The translations under genes and the position numbers were made by a program. Shown here one piece after another: positions 31,037-39,393 of a DNA stretch of 64,000 nucleotides (position 1 is its first letter; each line of letters begins with the position of its first letter). A model generated the notes under the pieces. The model did no database searches and was not told the DNA's origin. It saw nothing but the letters and a program-made list of their open reading frames with translations. The DNA lies in assembly GCF_001854125.1 (NCBI RefSeq), contig NZ_CP017715.1:1798001-1862000 (forward strand), read 5' to 3'. Source of the DNA: Marinobacter salinus (GTDB lineage Bacteria > Pseudomonadota > Gammaproteobacteria > Pseudomonadales > Oleiphilaceae).

Positions 31037-33022
31037 TTACCAGTAGATGCCTCGCATAATGGCGGCAAAAGCCACCTGCTCGGAGGACACCTTCGGCTTC
31101 TGCCCTGACCTGCTGCCGGCCGCTGCCGGAGAATCCGGGAACATTCGGTAGCCGGTGTTCATTACGATTTCACCCATTTTCGGCGCCAGTGCATGCAGCA
31201 CCTGAGCAAAGATACCAAGACGGGTCGCAATACGCTTCGGACGGTACACAATCGCTTCCGCCACCATGTCTGCTGCTTCATCCGGCGTCAGCGTCGGCAC
31301 CGAATCATAAATCTTGGTCGGCGCGATCATGGGGGTCTTCACTAGCGGCATATTAATGGTGGTAAAGGTCACATTGCGATCCGACCACTCCGCCGCAGCG
31401 CAGCGACTGAACGCATCCAGAGCAGACTTGGACGCAACATAGGCTGAAAATCGCGGCGCATTGGTCAGTACGCCAATGGACGAGATATTAATGACGTGAC
31501 CGCGACGTCGCTCCAGCATCTTCGGGGCAAAGCCCATGATCAGACGAACAGAACCGAAATAGTTAAGCTGCATGGTGCGCTCAAAGTCGTGGAACCGGTC
31601 AAATGAAAGATCCAGCGAACGGCGAATCGATCGACCAGCGTTGTTCACCAGCACATCCACCGCACCGTGGTTGTCCAATACCGTCTGGACAAAGCGGTCA
31701 GCGTCTTCCATTTCAGAAAAGTCGCACTGGTAAGCATGCACGCTGGCTCCTCTGGATTCGAGCTCTGCAGCCACCTCTTTCAGTCGCTCCGGCTTGCGCG
31801 CACCAATAACCAGGATCGCGCCCGCATCCGCCAGCTTCTGCGCAGTAGCCAGACCAATACCCGAGGTTGCGCCGGTAACTACGCATACCCGTCCCTCCAC
31901 GGTTCCCCGCAGCGTGCGGTCCTTGAACAGGTCCGGGTCCAGATTGCGCTCCCAATAATCCCAGATCACCGCGGAATAATCAGTCAGACGTGGCACCTCG
32001 ATGCCGGTGTCCTTGAGCACACGTTCGGTTTCCCGGGCATCAAACCGGGTCGGGTAATTGATAAACGACATGACCGAAGGTGGAATCCCCATGTCGTCCA
32101 GAACCGCGCTCGTGAGGCGCTTCACTGGTGGCAGGTTCTTCAGGCTCTGGCGAATGAACGGTGGAATGAATCCGAACATGCGGGAGTCAATACGCATGCC
32201 CATTTTGGGCGCATGGCCGGCCTCGGAAAATATGTTGAGGATTTCGCCAACCTTATACGGATCGGAGTCCACCAGATGGAAGCAGTTGCCGTCCTCACCC
32301 TCCAGGTGGGCAATATGGTCCATGGCATTCACCACGAAATCCACAGGCACGATATTCAGGCGACCGCCTTCAATACCGATGGTCGGCACCCACTGCGGAA
32401 GCGCGTGGCGGATCTTCTGAATCATTTTAAAGAAATAGTAGGGTCCATCGACCTTGTCCATCTCACCGGTCTTTGAATGGCCGATAACCATGCCAGGACG
32501 GTAGATGCGAAAGGGAACCTTACACTCCTGGCGCACCACCTTTTCGGACTCGTGCTTGGTGAGCAGGTAGGGGTGGTCCAGCTTTTCCGCTTCCTCAAAC
32601 ATGTCTTCCCGGAAAGTGCCTTTGAACAGACCAGCGGCAGCAATCGAGGACACGTGGTGGAAGTGTTTGGCGTCCATGGCCTCGGCCGCATTAACGGCAG
32701 CACGGGTGCCTTCAATATTGGTAGCCTGCTGGGCTTCTTCGTCCGCACCCATGTCATAAACGGCGGCCAGATGAAAGAAGTGGTCAATGTTGCCCTTCAG
32801 GGTCTTCATGGTCTTGGCGTCGATACCAAGGTTTTTACTCGTCAGGTCACCAATCACTGCTTTGACCTGGGACTCATCAGCTCCCCAGCGCTCCCTCAGA
32901 AGATCCAGCTTGCCCTGGGACTGTTCACGCACGAGCACATACACCGTGCCGCCTCGAGCCAGTAGTTTTTCCACGAGAAAACGACCAATGAATCCGGTAC
33001 CACCCGTCAGGAAATAGTTCAT
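31037..33022 (-). CDS. Fatty acyl-CoA / fatty aldehyde reductase (alcohol-forming)
   Basis: 661 aa with two Rossmann modules. The N-terminal FAR-type extended SDR domain has GGTGFIG (7-13) and YxxxK at 152/156. The C-terminal classical SDR domain has TGATSGIG (383-390) and Tyr528/Lys532. From memory, the sequence is nearly the same as the characterised M. aquaeolei VT8 enzyme Maqu_2507, which reduces long acyl-CoA to alcohol with NADPH and is linked to wax ester synthesis; it also has the same length. ATG 33022 is preferred to the TTG one codon upstream. It is monocistronic, with operator-like repeats upstream. Confidence 0.96.
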   Translation of the reverse strand: MNYFLTGGTGFIGRFLVEKLLARGGTVYVLVREQSQGKLDLLRERWGADESQVKAVIGDLTSKNLGIDAKTMKTLKGNIDHFFHLAAVYDMGADEEAQQATNIEGTRAAVNAAEAMDAKHFHHVSSIAAAGLFKGTFREDMFEEAEKLDHPYLLTKHESEKVVRQECKVPFRIYRPGMVIGHSKTGEMDKVDGPYYFFKMIQKIRHALPQWVPTIGIEGGRLNIVPVDFVVNAMDHIAHLEGEDGNCFHLVDSDPYKVGEILNIFSEAGHAPKMGMRIDSRMFGFIPPFIRQSLKNLPPVKRLTSAVLDDMGIPPSVMSFINYPTRFDARETERVLKDTGIEVPRLTDYSAVIWDYWERNLDPDLFKDRTLRGTVEGRVCVVTGATSGIGLATAQKLADAGAILVIGARKPERLKEVAAELESRGASVHAYQCDFSEMEDADRFVQTVLDNHGAVDVLVNNAGRSIRRSLDLSFDRFHDFERTMQLNYFGSVRLIMGFAPKMLERRRGHVINISSIGVLTNAPRFSAYVASKSALDAFSRCAAAEWSDRNVTFTTINMPLVKTPMIAPTKIYDSVPTLTPDEAADMVAEAIVYRPKRIATRLGIFAQVLHALAPKMGEIVMNTGYRMFPDSPAAAGSRSGQKPKVSSEQVAFAAIMRGIYW

Positions 33023-33410
33023 CAATTATCCACCCTGCTTGTTGCTCATTTGTTGTCTATCCATGCCGGCCCTCTTTTAGACTAAAGTCGTAGATGGATC
33101 CGGGAACGACGGCATTGTACTTAATTGATATCTTCATGTATCGAACTTTTTTAGAGCTTTTACTCTGTAACCTCTTGTTTTTGTTAGAGCCATTACTCTA
33201 AAAATGAACAAGATCCCTCTGCGGGCATCTGCCTGACACATCGACACAATGATTTTGAGACTAGCACAGGAATCGGTCTCTGCCTGCCCCGTGGGGCCGA
33301 TTACCGGAAAGCAATGAAACACCCTGCCAGCAATGCCATAATCGGGAACTTATTGCGCTTTTCGGCGTCATGAAAAATCATAGGAAATCACGCTCTTCCG
33401 GAAACAGACC
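33023..33410. other. Regulatory region upstream of the fatty acyl-CoA reductase
   Basis: 388 bp between divergent transcription units and no gene. On the minus strand a likely promoter is GATACA-N17-TACAAT (33137-33142 and 33114-33119). Two near-identical 16-bp elements lie just upstream of it (33151-33166, 33184-33199), and a third imperfect dyad (33074-33087) lies in the predicted leader. The part from about 33200 to 33410 shows nothing I can name. Confidence 0.6.
33151..33199 (-). promoter_or_regulatory. Tandem operator-like dyads upstream of the reductase promoter
   Basis: TTAGAGCTTTTACTCT (33151-33166) and TTAGAGCCATTACTCT (33184-33199) agree at 14 of 16 positions and are spaced 33 bp, close to three helical turns. 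Each is an imperfect dyad AGAGC-N4-ACTCT. Both sit upstream of the predicted -35, which fits an activator better than a repressor. Confidence 0.6.
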
Positions 33411-33710
33411 ATGCAAAAAGACAACCCGAACACAGAACGCTACATCACCATTGCCCGAGCCTGTCTCAAAGCCATCAACGACACGTCCGCGAATGCCGGC
33501 AGCCGGGAAGAGAAAATTCAGGCCGTGTACGAAGCCATTGATTCCGCGTTCCAGGCAGAGTTCGCCGACTATCGTCAGTCGGTTGCCATTATGGCCACGG
33601 TGCTGGAGCGCATCGCTTCGGGCCAGCTTGACGCGGACCAGGCCGCTGACCTCGCCAGGAAAACACTGGACCAGCAACCGGAAAGCACACGCAACGCCCT
33701 GATGCACTGA
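33411..33710 (+). CDS. Conserved-looking hypothetical helical protein
   Basis: 99 aa with no signal peptide, Cys or catalytic motif, predicted fully helical (YITIARACLKAIND; EKIQAVYEAIDSAFQAEF; DQAADLARKTLDQ). I do not recognise a family. The coding frame has the composition and codon use of neighbours, while the other frame open across it does not. It precedes the M16 protease by 35 bp and is probably co-transcribed. The ribosome site is weak. Confidence 0.7.
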   Translation: MQKDNPNTERYITIARACLKAINDTSANAGSREEKIQAVYEAIDSAFQAEFADYRQSVAIMATVLERIASGQLDADQAADLARKTLDQQPESTRNALMH

Positions 33711-33745
33711 ACATTCCTGACTCATCACCGGATTAAAGAGACGCT

Positions 33746-36598
33746 ATGAGCACTGGTAAACGCCGTACCGCCAGATCACACCTGATCGTCACCAACGTAT
33801 TCGTGCTGCTTACCTTGTTGCTGGGCAGTGCGGTTGCCCTGGCAACAGGGGCTCCCGTAAAAAGCCCTAACGATGATAATCAGTATCGGTTTATTGAGCT
33901 GGACAACGGGCTGCGTACCATACTCGTATCCGATAAGGATGCAGATAAAGCCGCTGCCTCCATGAACGTGGCAGTCGGCAGCGGCGACGACCCGGCCGAC
34001 CGGGAAGGCCTCGCGCACTTCCTTGAGCACATGCTGTTTCTGGGCACAGAAAAGTACCCTGAGCCCGGTGAATACCAGCAGTTCATCAAAAGCCATGGTG
34101 GCAGTCACAACGCTTTCACCGCATTTCAGGACACGAATTATTTCTTCGACGTGCAAGCACAGTTCCTGGAGCCCGCCCTGGACCGCTTCGCCCAACAATT
34201 TGCGGCCCCCTTGTTCACTGCGGACCTGGTAGACCGGGAGCGCAATGCGGTGCACTCCGAGTTCAGCGCCAAACAGAAGGAAGACGGTCGCCGGTTTTAC
34301 TCTGTCAAAAAGGCTGTTAGCAACCCGGGGCACGCGTTCAGTCAGTTCGCTGTGGGTAATTTGAGCACACTCGAAAACACCGGAGAGAACCCCCTCCGGC
34401 CAGACCTGATCAACTTCTGGAGGAGCCATTACTCCTCAAACCTGATGACCTTGGCAGTCTATGGCCCGCAGTCTCTGGATGACCTGGAGAACATGGTCCG
34501 CAGCCGCTTCGATGCCATCGAGAACCATAATCTGGCACCCAGGCGCCATCCGGAGACTTTCTATAATCGGGACACACGGCCCGCAAAAGTCACAGCGGAT
34601 GCCTTAAAGGATGTGCGCAGTCTCACCCTGTCCTTTCCGATTCCATCCCAGGAAGCCAATTACCGCACCAAACCGGCCAGTTACATTGCCAACCTTCTCG
34701 GGCATGAAGGTCCGGGCAGCCTGTTCGATGTTCTCAAACGGGCCGGACTGGTCGAAAGCCTGTCTGCAGGTCTTGGCATGGACACGGGAGAGAACGCCAC
34801 ACTGGACATCAGCATGTCCCTGACACCGGAAGGTCTGAGCAAGCAGGATGACATCCTGCCCCTGGTGTTCGACTATATCGACAAAATCCGAAACCAGGGC
34901 ATCAGCAAGTCACGTTTCGAGGAAATGCAGCAGCTGGCGCGCATCGACTTCCGCTTCCGCGAGCAGGGTGAGCCGGTTCATGAGGCCATGACCCTCTCCC
35001 GCCAGCTTCAGCACTACCCGCCAGAGGAGATCCTCAGCGCGCCCTGGCTTATGGAACGTTATGCCCCTGAACAATACCAGGACCTTCTTGATCAACTGAC
35101 GCCTGAAAACCTGATGGTGTTTGTACTGGATCCGGAACCACAACTTGAGAATCCGAAAAAGACCCGCTGGTACGATGCCGAATGGGAGCTGACCCCCTTG
35201 GACCCATCGATGCTTCGCGGAAAGCAGCAACCAACACTGGCGTCACAACTCCGGCTACCCGCATCCAATCCGTTTGTGCCGGAGAATCTCGACATGGTCG
35301 CTGGCCAGAGCATGACAAAACCCACGTTGCTCGGAAGTCATGAGGGCATGGACATCTGGTTTGCCCGGGACACCCGCTTCAACACACCGAAAGCGAACGT
35401 ATTCATCAGTCTCCGTACTCCGGCCGCAAGAGCATCAGCCCGCAGCAGTGTGCTGACCCAATTACTGGTAGATGCCATCAATACCAACCTCAATGCATGG
35501 GCCTATTCAGCCCGGCTCGCCGGCCTGGACTACAGCGTCTACCCGCATCTGAGGGGCGTGACCATCCGCGTTGGCGGGTACAGTGACAAACTGCATACGC
35601 TGATCAACCGCATTCTCACCCAGATCGCGTCTCCCCAACTAACCCAGCAGCGGTTCGACATCGCTCGCCAGAAGCTGGTGGACAGCCTCCAGAACAAGGC
35701 CAAGGACCGACCGGTTGAGCAAACATCCGAGTTCGTACAAACCGCGTTGATTGAAGGTGCCTGGAACACAGAGGACAAGCTGGCTGCGGCAAAACAGGTA
35801 ACCCTGGACGAACTCAAATCGTTTTCCCATGCCCTTTTGTCGCATGTGGATCCAGTCATGCTGGCTCACGGCAACCTTACCCGCGCCTATGCGCTTAACC
35901 TGGCACAACAGGTCGGAGCCATCGTACTGGGCGATAGTAAGATTGCCACCGTGGAGCGCAGCAGAGTGCGCCAGCTGCCTCAGAAAGAAACACAGGTGGC
36001 GCTGGACGTGGACCATCCAGATACCGGATACACTCTCTATATGCAAGGAAGCAACACCAGCTTCGAAGAGCGCGCCCGATTCCGGCTCCTGGCCCAGATT
36101 ATCAGCAGCCCGTTTTACGAGGAAATTCGCACAAACCAGCAGCTGGGCTACATCGTCTATGCCACGCCCTTTGAAATGCTCGAAACTCCGGCCCTGGGCT
36201 TTGTTGTCCAGTCTCCGGGCGCAAGCCAGGAGCAGATTGACAAGGCCGTGCGTCAGTTCTCAGAGGATTTTGAAGTACAGCTGGAGCGCCTCAGTGAAAC
36301 GGGCATGAATCGTGAAAAGCAGGCCGTGATCAGCAAACTGCTGGAAAAGGATCGACAGCTGGGCGACATTTCAGGTCGTTATTGGCGTGAGTTAGACCGC
36401 GGGGCTTACAACTTCAACTCCAGACAGAAACTGGCCGAAGCCATTAACAACGTCAGCAAAAAGGCGCTTTTGCAGACGTTCACGGAGGCCGTTCTGGAAC
36501 GCAAACACGCCTTGAAGGTCGTCACGGGAGAGAGTGGCCTGAAATCGGACACAGTGCTTACCCGGTTACTGGAATTGCCACCCGTACCAGCAAGCTGA
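33746..36598 (+). CDS. Insulinase-like M16 zinc metalloprotease (pitrilysin type)
   Basis: 950 aa with an N-terminal signal segment (about 13-38), so likely periplasmic. The inverted zinc motif is HFLEH (residues 91-95) and the distal Glu ligand is in AVHSEFS (172). Four M16 domains are expected at this length, like E. coli protease III (PtrA). The degenerate C-terminal half retains the RTNQQLGYIVYA substrate-binding segment. It degrades small proteins and peptides. Confidence 0.94.
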   Translation: MSTGKRRTARSHLIVTNVFVLLTLLLGSAVALATGAPVKSPNDDNQYRFIELDNGLRTILVSDKDADKAAASMNVAVGSGDDPADREGLAHFLEHMLFLGTEKYPEPGEYQQFIKSHGGSHNAFTAFQDTNYFFDVQAQFLEPALDRFAQQFAAPLFTADLVDRERNAVHSEFSAKQKEDGRRFYSVKKAVSNPGHAFSQFAVGNLSTLENTGENPLRPDLINFWRSHYSSNLMTLAVYGPQSLDDLENMVRSRFDAIENHNLAPRRHPETFYNRDTRPAKVTADALKDVRSLTLSFPIPSQEANYRTKPASYIANLLGHEGPGSLFDVLKRAGLVESLSAGLGMDTGENATLDISMSLTPEGLSKQDDILPLVFDYIDKIRNQGISKSRFEEMQQLARIDFRFREQGEPVHEAMTLSRQLQHYPPEEILSAPWLMERYAPEQYQDLLDQLTPENLMVFVLDPEPQLENPKKTRWYDAEWELTPLDPSMLRGKQQPTLASQLRLPASNPFVPENLDMVAGQSMTKPTLLGSHEGMDIWFARDTRFNTPKANVFISLRTPAARASARSSVLTQLLVDAINTNLNAWAYSARLAGLDYSVYPHLRGVTIRVGGYSDKLHTLINRILTQIASPQLTQQRFDIARQKLVDSLQNKAKDRPVEQTSEFVQTALIEGAWNTEDKLAAAKQVTLDELKSFSHALLSHVDPVMLAHGNLTRAYALNLAQQVGAIVLGDSKIATVERSRVRQLPQKETQVALDVDHPDTGYTLYMQGSNTSFEERARFRLLAQIISSPFYEEIRTNQQLGYIVYATPFEMLETPALGFVVQSPGASQEQIDKAVRQFSEDFEVQLERLSETGMNREKQAVISKLLEKDRQLGDISGRYWRELDRGAYNFNSRQKLAEAINNVSKKALLQTFTEAVLERKHALKVVTGESGLKSDTVLTRLLELPPVPAS

Positions 36599-36599
36599 C

Positions 36600-37247
36600 C
36601 TAGATTATGGGCAGGCGCTGAAACCTCGCCCAGTCCTCAGGCTCATCCACATCCCAGCGGGGTTCCAGAAGACGCACGCGGAGCCCCAGCCTTTCCATCC
36701 GCTCACAAGTTTGTTCCATAACCCGGACGGTTCCCCACTGAATGTCATCCAGCATTCCGGGAACCATCCTGCTGGCACCTATCAAGACATAGCCTCCATC
36801 GTCCGAAGGACCCAGCACCACATCACAATCCGCCAGAAGTGCAACGGCCTGACGCACATACTGAGGGTCAACCGAAGGACAATCACTGCCAATCACCAGA
36901 GCCCGGGAATGGGTTTCCAGCGACGCCTGCAATGCCCGGAACATCCGCTCGCCAAGGGTGGCGCCCTGCTGAAATTTTTGCTCAAGACCTGCGCTCTTGA
37001 CGTTCTGGACAATCACGCCCGCTTCCTTTGGAGCATGTTCCAACTCACGATCCCACCAGAACTGAACGGTGTAACCGGAGGCACAGAGGTTATCCAGGAC
37101 CGCCAGGGTAAGAGTCACATGGGCATCCAGCGCGCCGCTGGCACCCAACACCGGCATTAAACGGGTTTTAACCCGCCCCTCTTCGGGCCACTTGGCGAAT
37201 TGCATGAGAACAGTCTTCGGGGCTTCAGTATCAGGCATTACGGACAT
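36600..37247 (-). CDS. TIGR04282 / DUF2064 family glycosyltransferase-like protein
   Basis: About 215 aa. A nucleotide-transferase-like fold with FAKWPEEGRVKTRL at the N-terminus, VIGSDCPSVD around 115 and LGPSDDGGYVLIG around 137. These are the hallmarks of the family often annotated as arsenosugar-biosynthesis-associated glycosyltransferase. It overlaps the 3' end of the next gene upstream, a TIGR04283 family glycosyltransferase, and the two are translationally coupled. Start is ambiguous (ATG 37247 or 37238). The 3' end lies one base from the convergent M16 protease stop. Confidence 0.88.
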   Translation of the reverse strand: MSVMPDTEAPKTVLMQFAKWPEEGRVKTRLMPVLGASGALDAHVTLTLAVLDNLCASGYTVQFWWDRELEHAPKEAGVIVQNVKSAGLEQKFQQGATLGERMFRALQASLETHSRALVIGSDCPSVDPQYVRQAVALLADCDVVLGPSDDGGYVLIGASRMVPGMLDDIQWGTVRVMEQTCERMERLGLRVRLLEPRWDVDEPEDWARFQRLPII

Positions 37248-37932
37248 CCGAGCGGTAGGCCTGGGCCAGGGATTCCGGCGATTCACCGCGCCAATAGCGC
37301 CAGCGCAATCGCCACATCAGGAAAATCGTACGCCAAGGGCCAGACTTTTCCCAGCGCCGGCTGTCTGTGGTGGCGGGTGATGCAATGCAATATGGCCGGG
37401 ATACCAGACAGAGTCGGCGAGAGAGCTCCACATCCTCCATCAGAGGCATTGGGTGAAACCCGCCCAGAGCCTCAAACGTATCCCTCCGGACAAACATGGC
37501 CTGGTCACCGGTACAAATACCCGTGAATCGGGATCGACGATTCATAAACCAGGCGATAATCCGGTACAGCAAGCGGTCGCCACTCAAACGCACATCGAAT
37601 CGGCCCCAGGCATGGCGACTGACGCTAAAGCGATGAAGGTGCTCAAGAGCATCCGGAGGCAGACGCGTATCCGCATGGAGAAACAGCAGCAAATCTCCCT
37701 GCGCAAGGGCCGCACCAGCATTCATCTGAACGGCACGGCCTTTTTCCGAAATTGCCACCCGGTCGCACAGGGGCCTGGCAAGCTCTGCGGTGCTATCGGA
37801 ACTGCCCGCATCCACCACAATGACCTCATTGCCGGCCGATCTGACCTTCGCCAAGGCTCGCAACGTATCCTCGATACCTGCGGCCTCCATCCACACCGGC
37901 ACAATAACGCTCAATGAGACAGAATCAGGCAA
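37231..37932 (-). CDS. TIGR04283 family GT2 glycosyltransferase
   Basis: About 233 aa GT-A fold: SVIVPVWMEAAGIEDTL at the start, VVDAGSSDSTAELA (nucleotide binding), and LFLHADTRLP (metal-binding DxD-like). The family is paired with TIGR04282 in many genomes and has been linked to arsenosugar or related sugar transfer, without biochemical proof that I know of. TTG 37932 with GGAG just upstream looks like the true start; the frame is open to another TTG at 37983. Confidence 0.87.
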   Translation of the reverse strand: MPDSVSLSVIVPVWMEAAGIEDTLRALAKVRSAGNEVIVVDAGSSDSTAELARPLCDRVAISEKGRAVQMNAGAALAQGDLLLFLHADTRLPPDALEHLHRFSVSRHAWGRFDVRLSGDRLLYRIIAWFMNRRSRFTGICTGDQAMFVRRDTFEALGGFHPMPLMEDVELSRRLCLVSRPYCIASPATTDSRRWEKSGPWRTIFLMWRLRWRYWRGESPESLAQAYRSDVRNA

Positions 37933-37971
37933 AACACTCTCCGGAAAAAAACAGGTAAACAGGGCAACACC

Positions 37972-38000
37972 TTGAGACAACAACCCGAGACAGCTATCAT
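37972..38000 (+). promoter_or_regulatory. Sigma-70 promoter of tRNA-Arg
   Basis: TTGAGA (37972-37977), 17-bp spacer, TATCAT (37995-38000), then a GC-rich discriminator. The predicted start is about 14 bp before the tRNA. Confidence 0.7.
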
Positions 38001-38020
38001 ACCGCCCTTCCTGAAGAATT

Positions 38021-38097
38021 GCCCCCGTAGCTCATCTGGATAGAGCGTCCCCCTCCTAAGGGGAAGGTAGCAGGTTCGAGTCCTGCCGGGGGTACCA
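38021..38097 (+). tRNA. tRNA-Arg (anticodon CCU)
   Basis: 77 nt with a 7-bp acceptor stem (GCCCCCG with CGGGGGT), anticodon loop CTCCTAA giving CCU for the rare AGG codon, T arm GTTCGAGTC and encoded CCA. tRNA-Arg(CCU) genes are common integration sites, and a toxin-antitoxin and copper cluster lies immediately downstream. I saw no second copy of the tRNA 3' end in the window. Confidence 0.97.
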
Positions 38098-38156
38098 TTT
38101 ATCCTTCCTGCTCCCGAAAACCCGTCCGCCTGTCGCTCTGGATCGTTACCGAAAAC

Positions 38157-38846
38157 TCAGGTTGAACTTACCTTCTTCGTATCCACAATCTTCCCGCTAC
38201 CCACAATGAATTCATAATGCGCGGCCTGGACTACTGACCGCACATGCTTTGGTGTGAACAAGCCCCAACAGGTAGCTCCGGGATTTCGAACAGACCAATA
38301 GTGAATGCCCTCAGATCCCTCTGCACGGAGCTGGGCGCCCAAGGTGCGGGAGGTGCTGTAATCGTCGGTGTGATATATATCATGAGTTACCTGCAGCGAA
38401 GTCGCATCGTGTATGACTTCGCCGGCAAACGTGCAGACAAGCCCGCGAAAAAGCAGCCTGTCGAACTTCAGGTCTTCAATATTTGCCAAGTACTTACCTT
38501 GGTGGTACTCCACCTCCGCCAGCGCTGTTGTCATGGTATCGGCAATGTAGAGCACCCCGAATTCCCCACTGCTGAACCTGCTTCCGTCAGGGGGAACATG
38601 AGTGAAAGAGGCCGCGGCATAATTGCAGCCGGGGATACCCCAGGGGATTTCATCCAAGTCAATGTAGTTCAGGTTCCCTATCTCTTGACTGAAGCGGGGA
38701 TTGGTCATGGCCTGGAGATCATAGAGATCCTGGAATTGATCCGGATCTGCCACGTCGTTAAAGAGATCTATTGTAGGTAATTTGGAGTTAATGAGGCGAA
38801 AGCCCCTGGTTTTCGCAACGCTGATGACAGGAAGATCCAACGTCAT
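38157..38846 (-). CDS. RES domain toxin (probable NAD-degrading)
   Basis: 229 aa. The RES family triad is visible: Arg in GSRFS (R90), Glu in ALAEVEYH (E111) and Ser in HYWSVR (S185). Characterised RES toxins (MbcT, ParT, Res) attack NAD+ by phosphorolysis or modify targets using NAD. Its ATG overlaps the last base of the antitoxin stop codon, the usual antitoxin-first order. It ends 60 bp from tRNA-Arg. Confidence 0.92.
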   Translation of the reverse strand: MTLDLPVISVAKTRGFRLINSKLPTIDLFNDVADPDQFQDLYDLQAMTNPRFSQEIGNLNYIDLDEIPWGIPGCNYAAASFTHVPPDGSRFSSGEFGVLYIADTMTTALAEVEYHQGKYLANIEDLKFDRLLFRGLVCTFAGEVIHDATSLQVTHDIYHTDDYSTSRTLGAQLRAEGSEGIHYWSVRNPGATCWGLFTPKHVRSVVQAAHYEFIVGSGKIVDTKKVSST

Positions 38847-39250
38847 TACCAGAGACCGCCTCGCAAGGCATCGATACGACGGAAGGTTTCATATAACGCC
38901 CCGAAATCGCCACTTTCAATCACGTCCAGAGGGGCCCTGCCGTGGAAATAGGGATTGTGGTTCTGTTTACGCATGAATCCATAAACGTTCTCCGGATTGC
39001 TGAATGCAATTCGTAACGCCTGGTGAATATTTAACAGATAACTGATGCGTGTGAGCTGGTCCCTGTCGAGACGAGCACTTGCGGGATCATTACGGTATTT
39101 ATAGTAGGTCGCCTTTGGCAACCTCAGAATGGCTTGGGCCTGCTCAGCGGAGCATCCCCACATATCGAGAATATTGAAGGCGGCCCTCAGGCCGCTGACA
39201 CCCATTCGGCGGGCGTCAGCCGGCGACTTTTTCGCTGCGATTGCGGTCAT
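38846..39250 (-). CDS. Xre/MbcA/ParS (DUF2384) antitoxin
   Basis: 134 aa. The N-terminal HTH-like part (ILDMWGCSAEQAQAILRLPKATYYKYRN) is followed by the DUF2384 toxin-binding domain (NPYFHGRAPLDVIESGDFGALYETFRRIDAL). It neutralises the RES toxin and is expected to repress its own operon; two similar dyads lie directly upstream. Confidence 0.92.
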   Translation of the reverse strand: MTAIAAKKSPADARRMGVSGLRAAFNILDMWGCSAEQAQAILRLPKATYYKYRNDPASARLDRDQLTRISYLLNIHQALRIAFSNPENVYGFMRKQNHNPYFHGRAPLDVIESGDFGALYETFRRIDALRGGLW

Positions 39251-39291
39251 TTCTTACCCCCCTCATGAGCGAGCATTCAGATCCTCGCTTA

Positions 39292-39334
39292 GTCCAATTT
39301 TAGACCCAAAACTATTATTTGTCTAAATTGAGAC
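39292..39334 (-). promoter_or_regulatory. Paired dyads upstream of the antitoxin gene (probable autorepression operators)
   Basis: GTCCAATTTTAGAC (39292-39305) and GTCTAAATTGAGAC (39321-39334), 11 of 14 bases shared, each a GTC-N8-GAC dyad, 29 bp apart. An AT-rich -10-like stretch lies between them. The layout fits repression by the Xre-type antitoxin. Confidence 0.6.
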
Positions 39335-39393
39335 TCAGGTATATACAAATCGAATTGGCCGCAACCGTTAGCCGTCAAAGGATAACCAGACAA

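Noticed and set aside
33370..33702. Alternative frame over the small gene at 33411
   Set aside because: Composition (Arg/Pro/Ser rich) is that of an off-frame translation; the 33411 frame gives a sensible helical protein.
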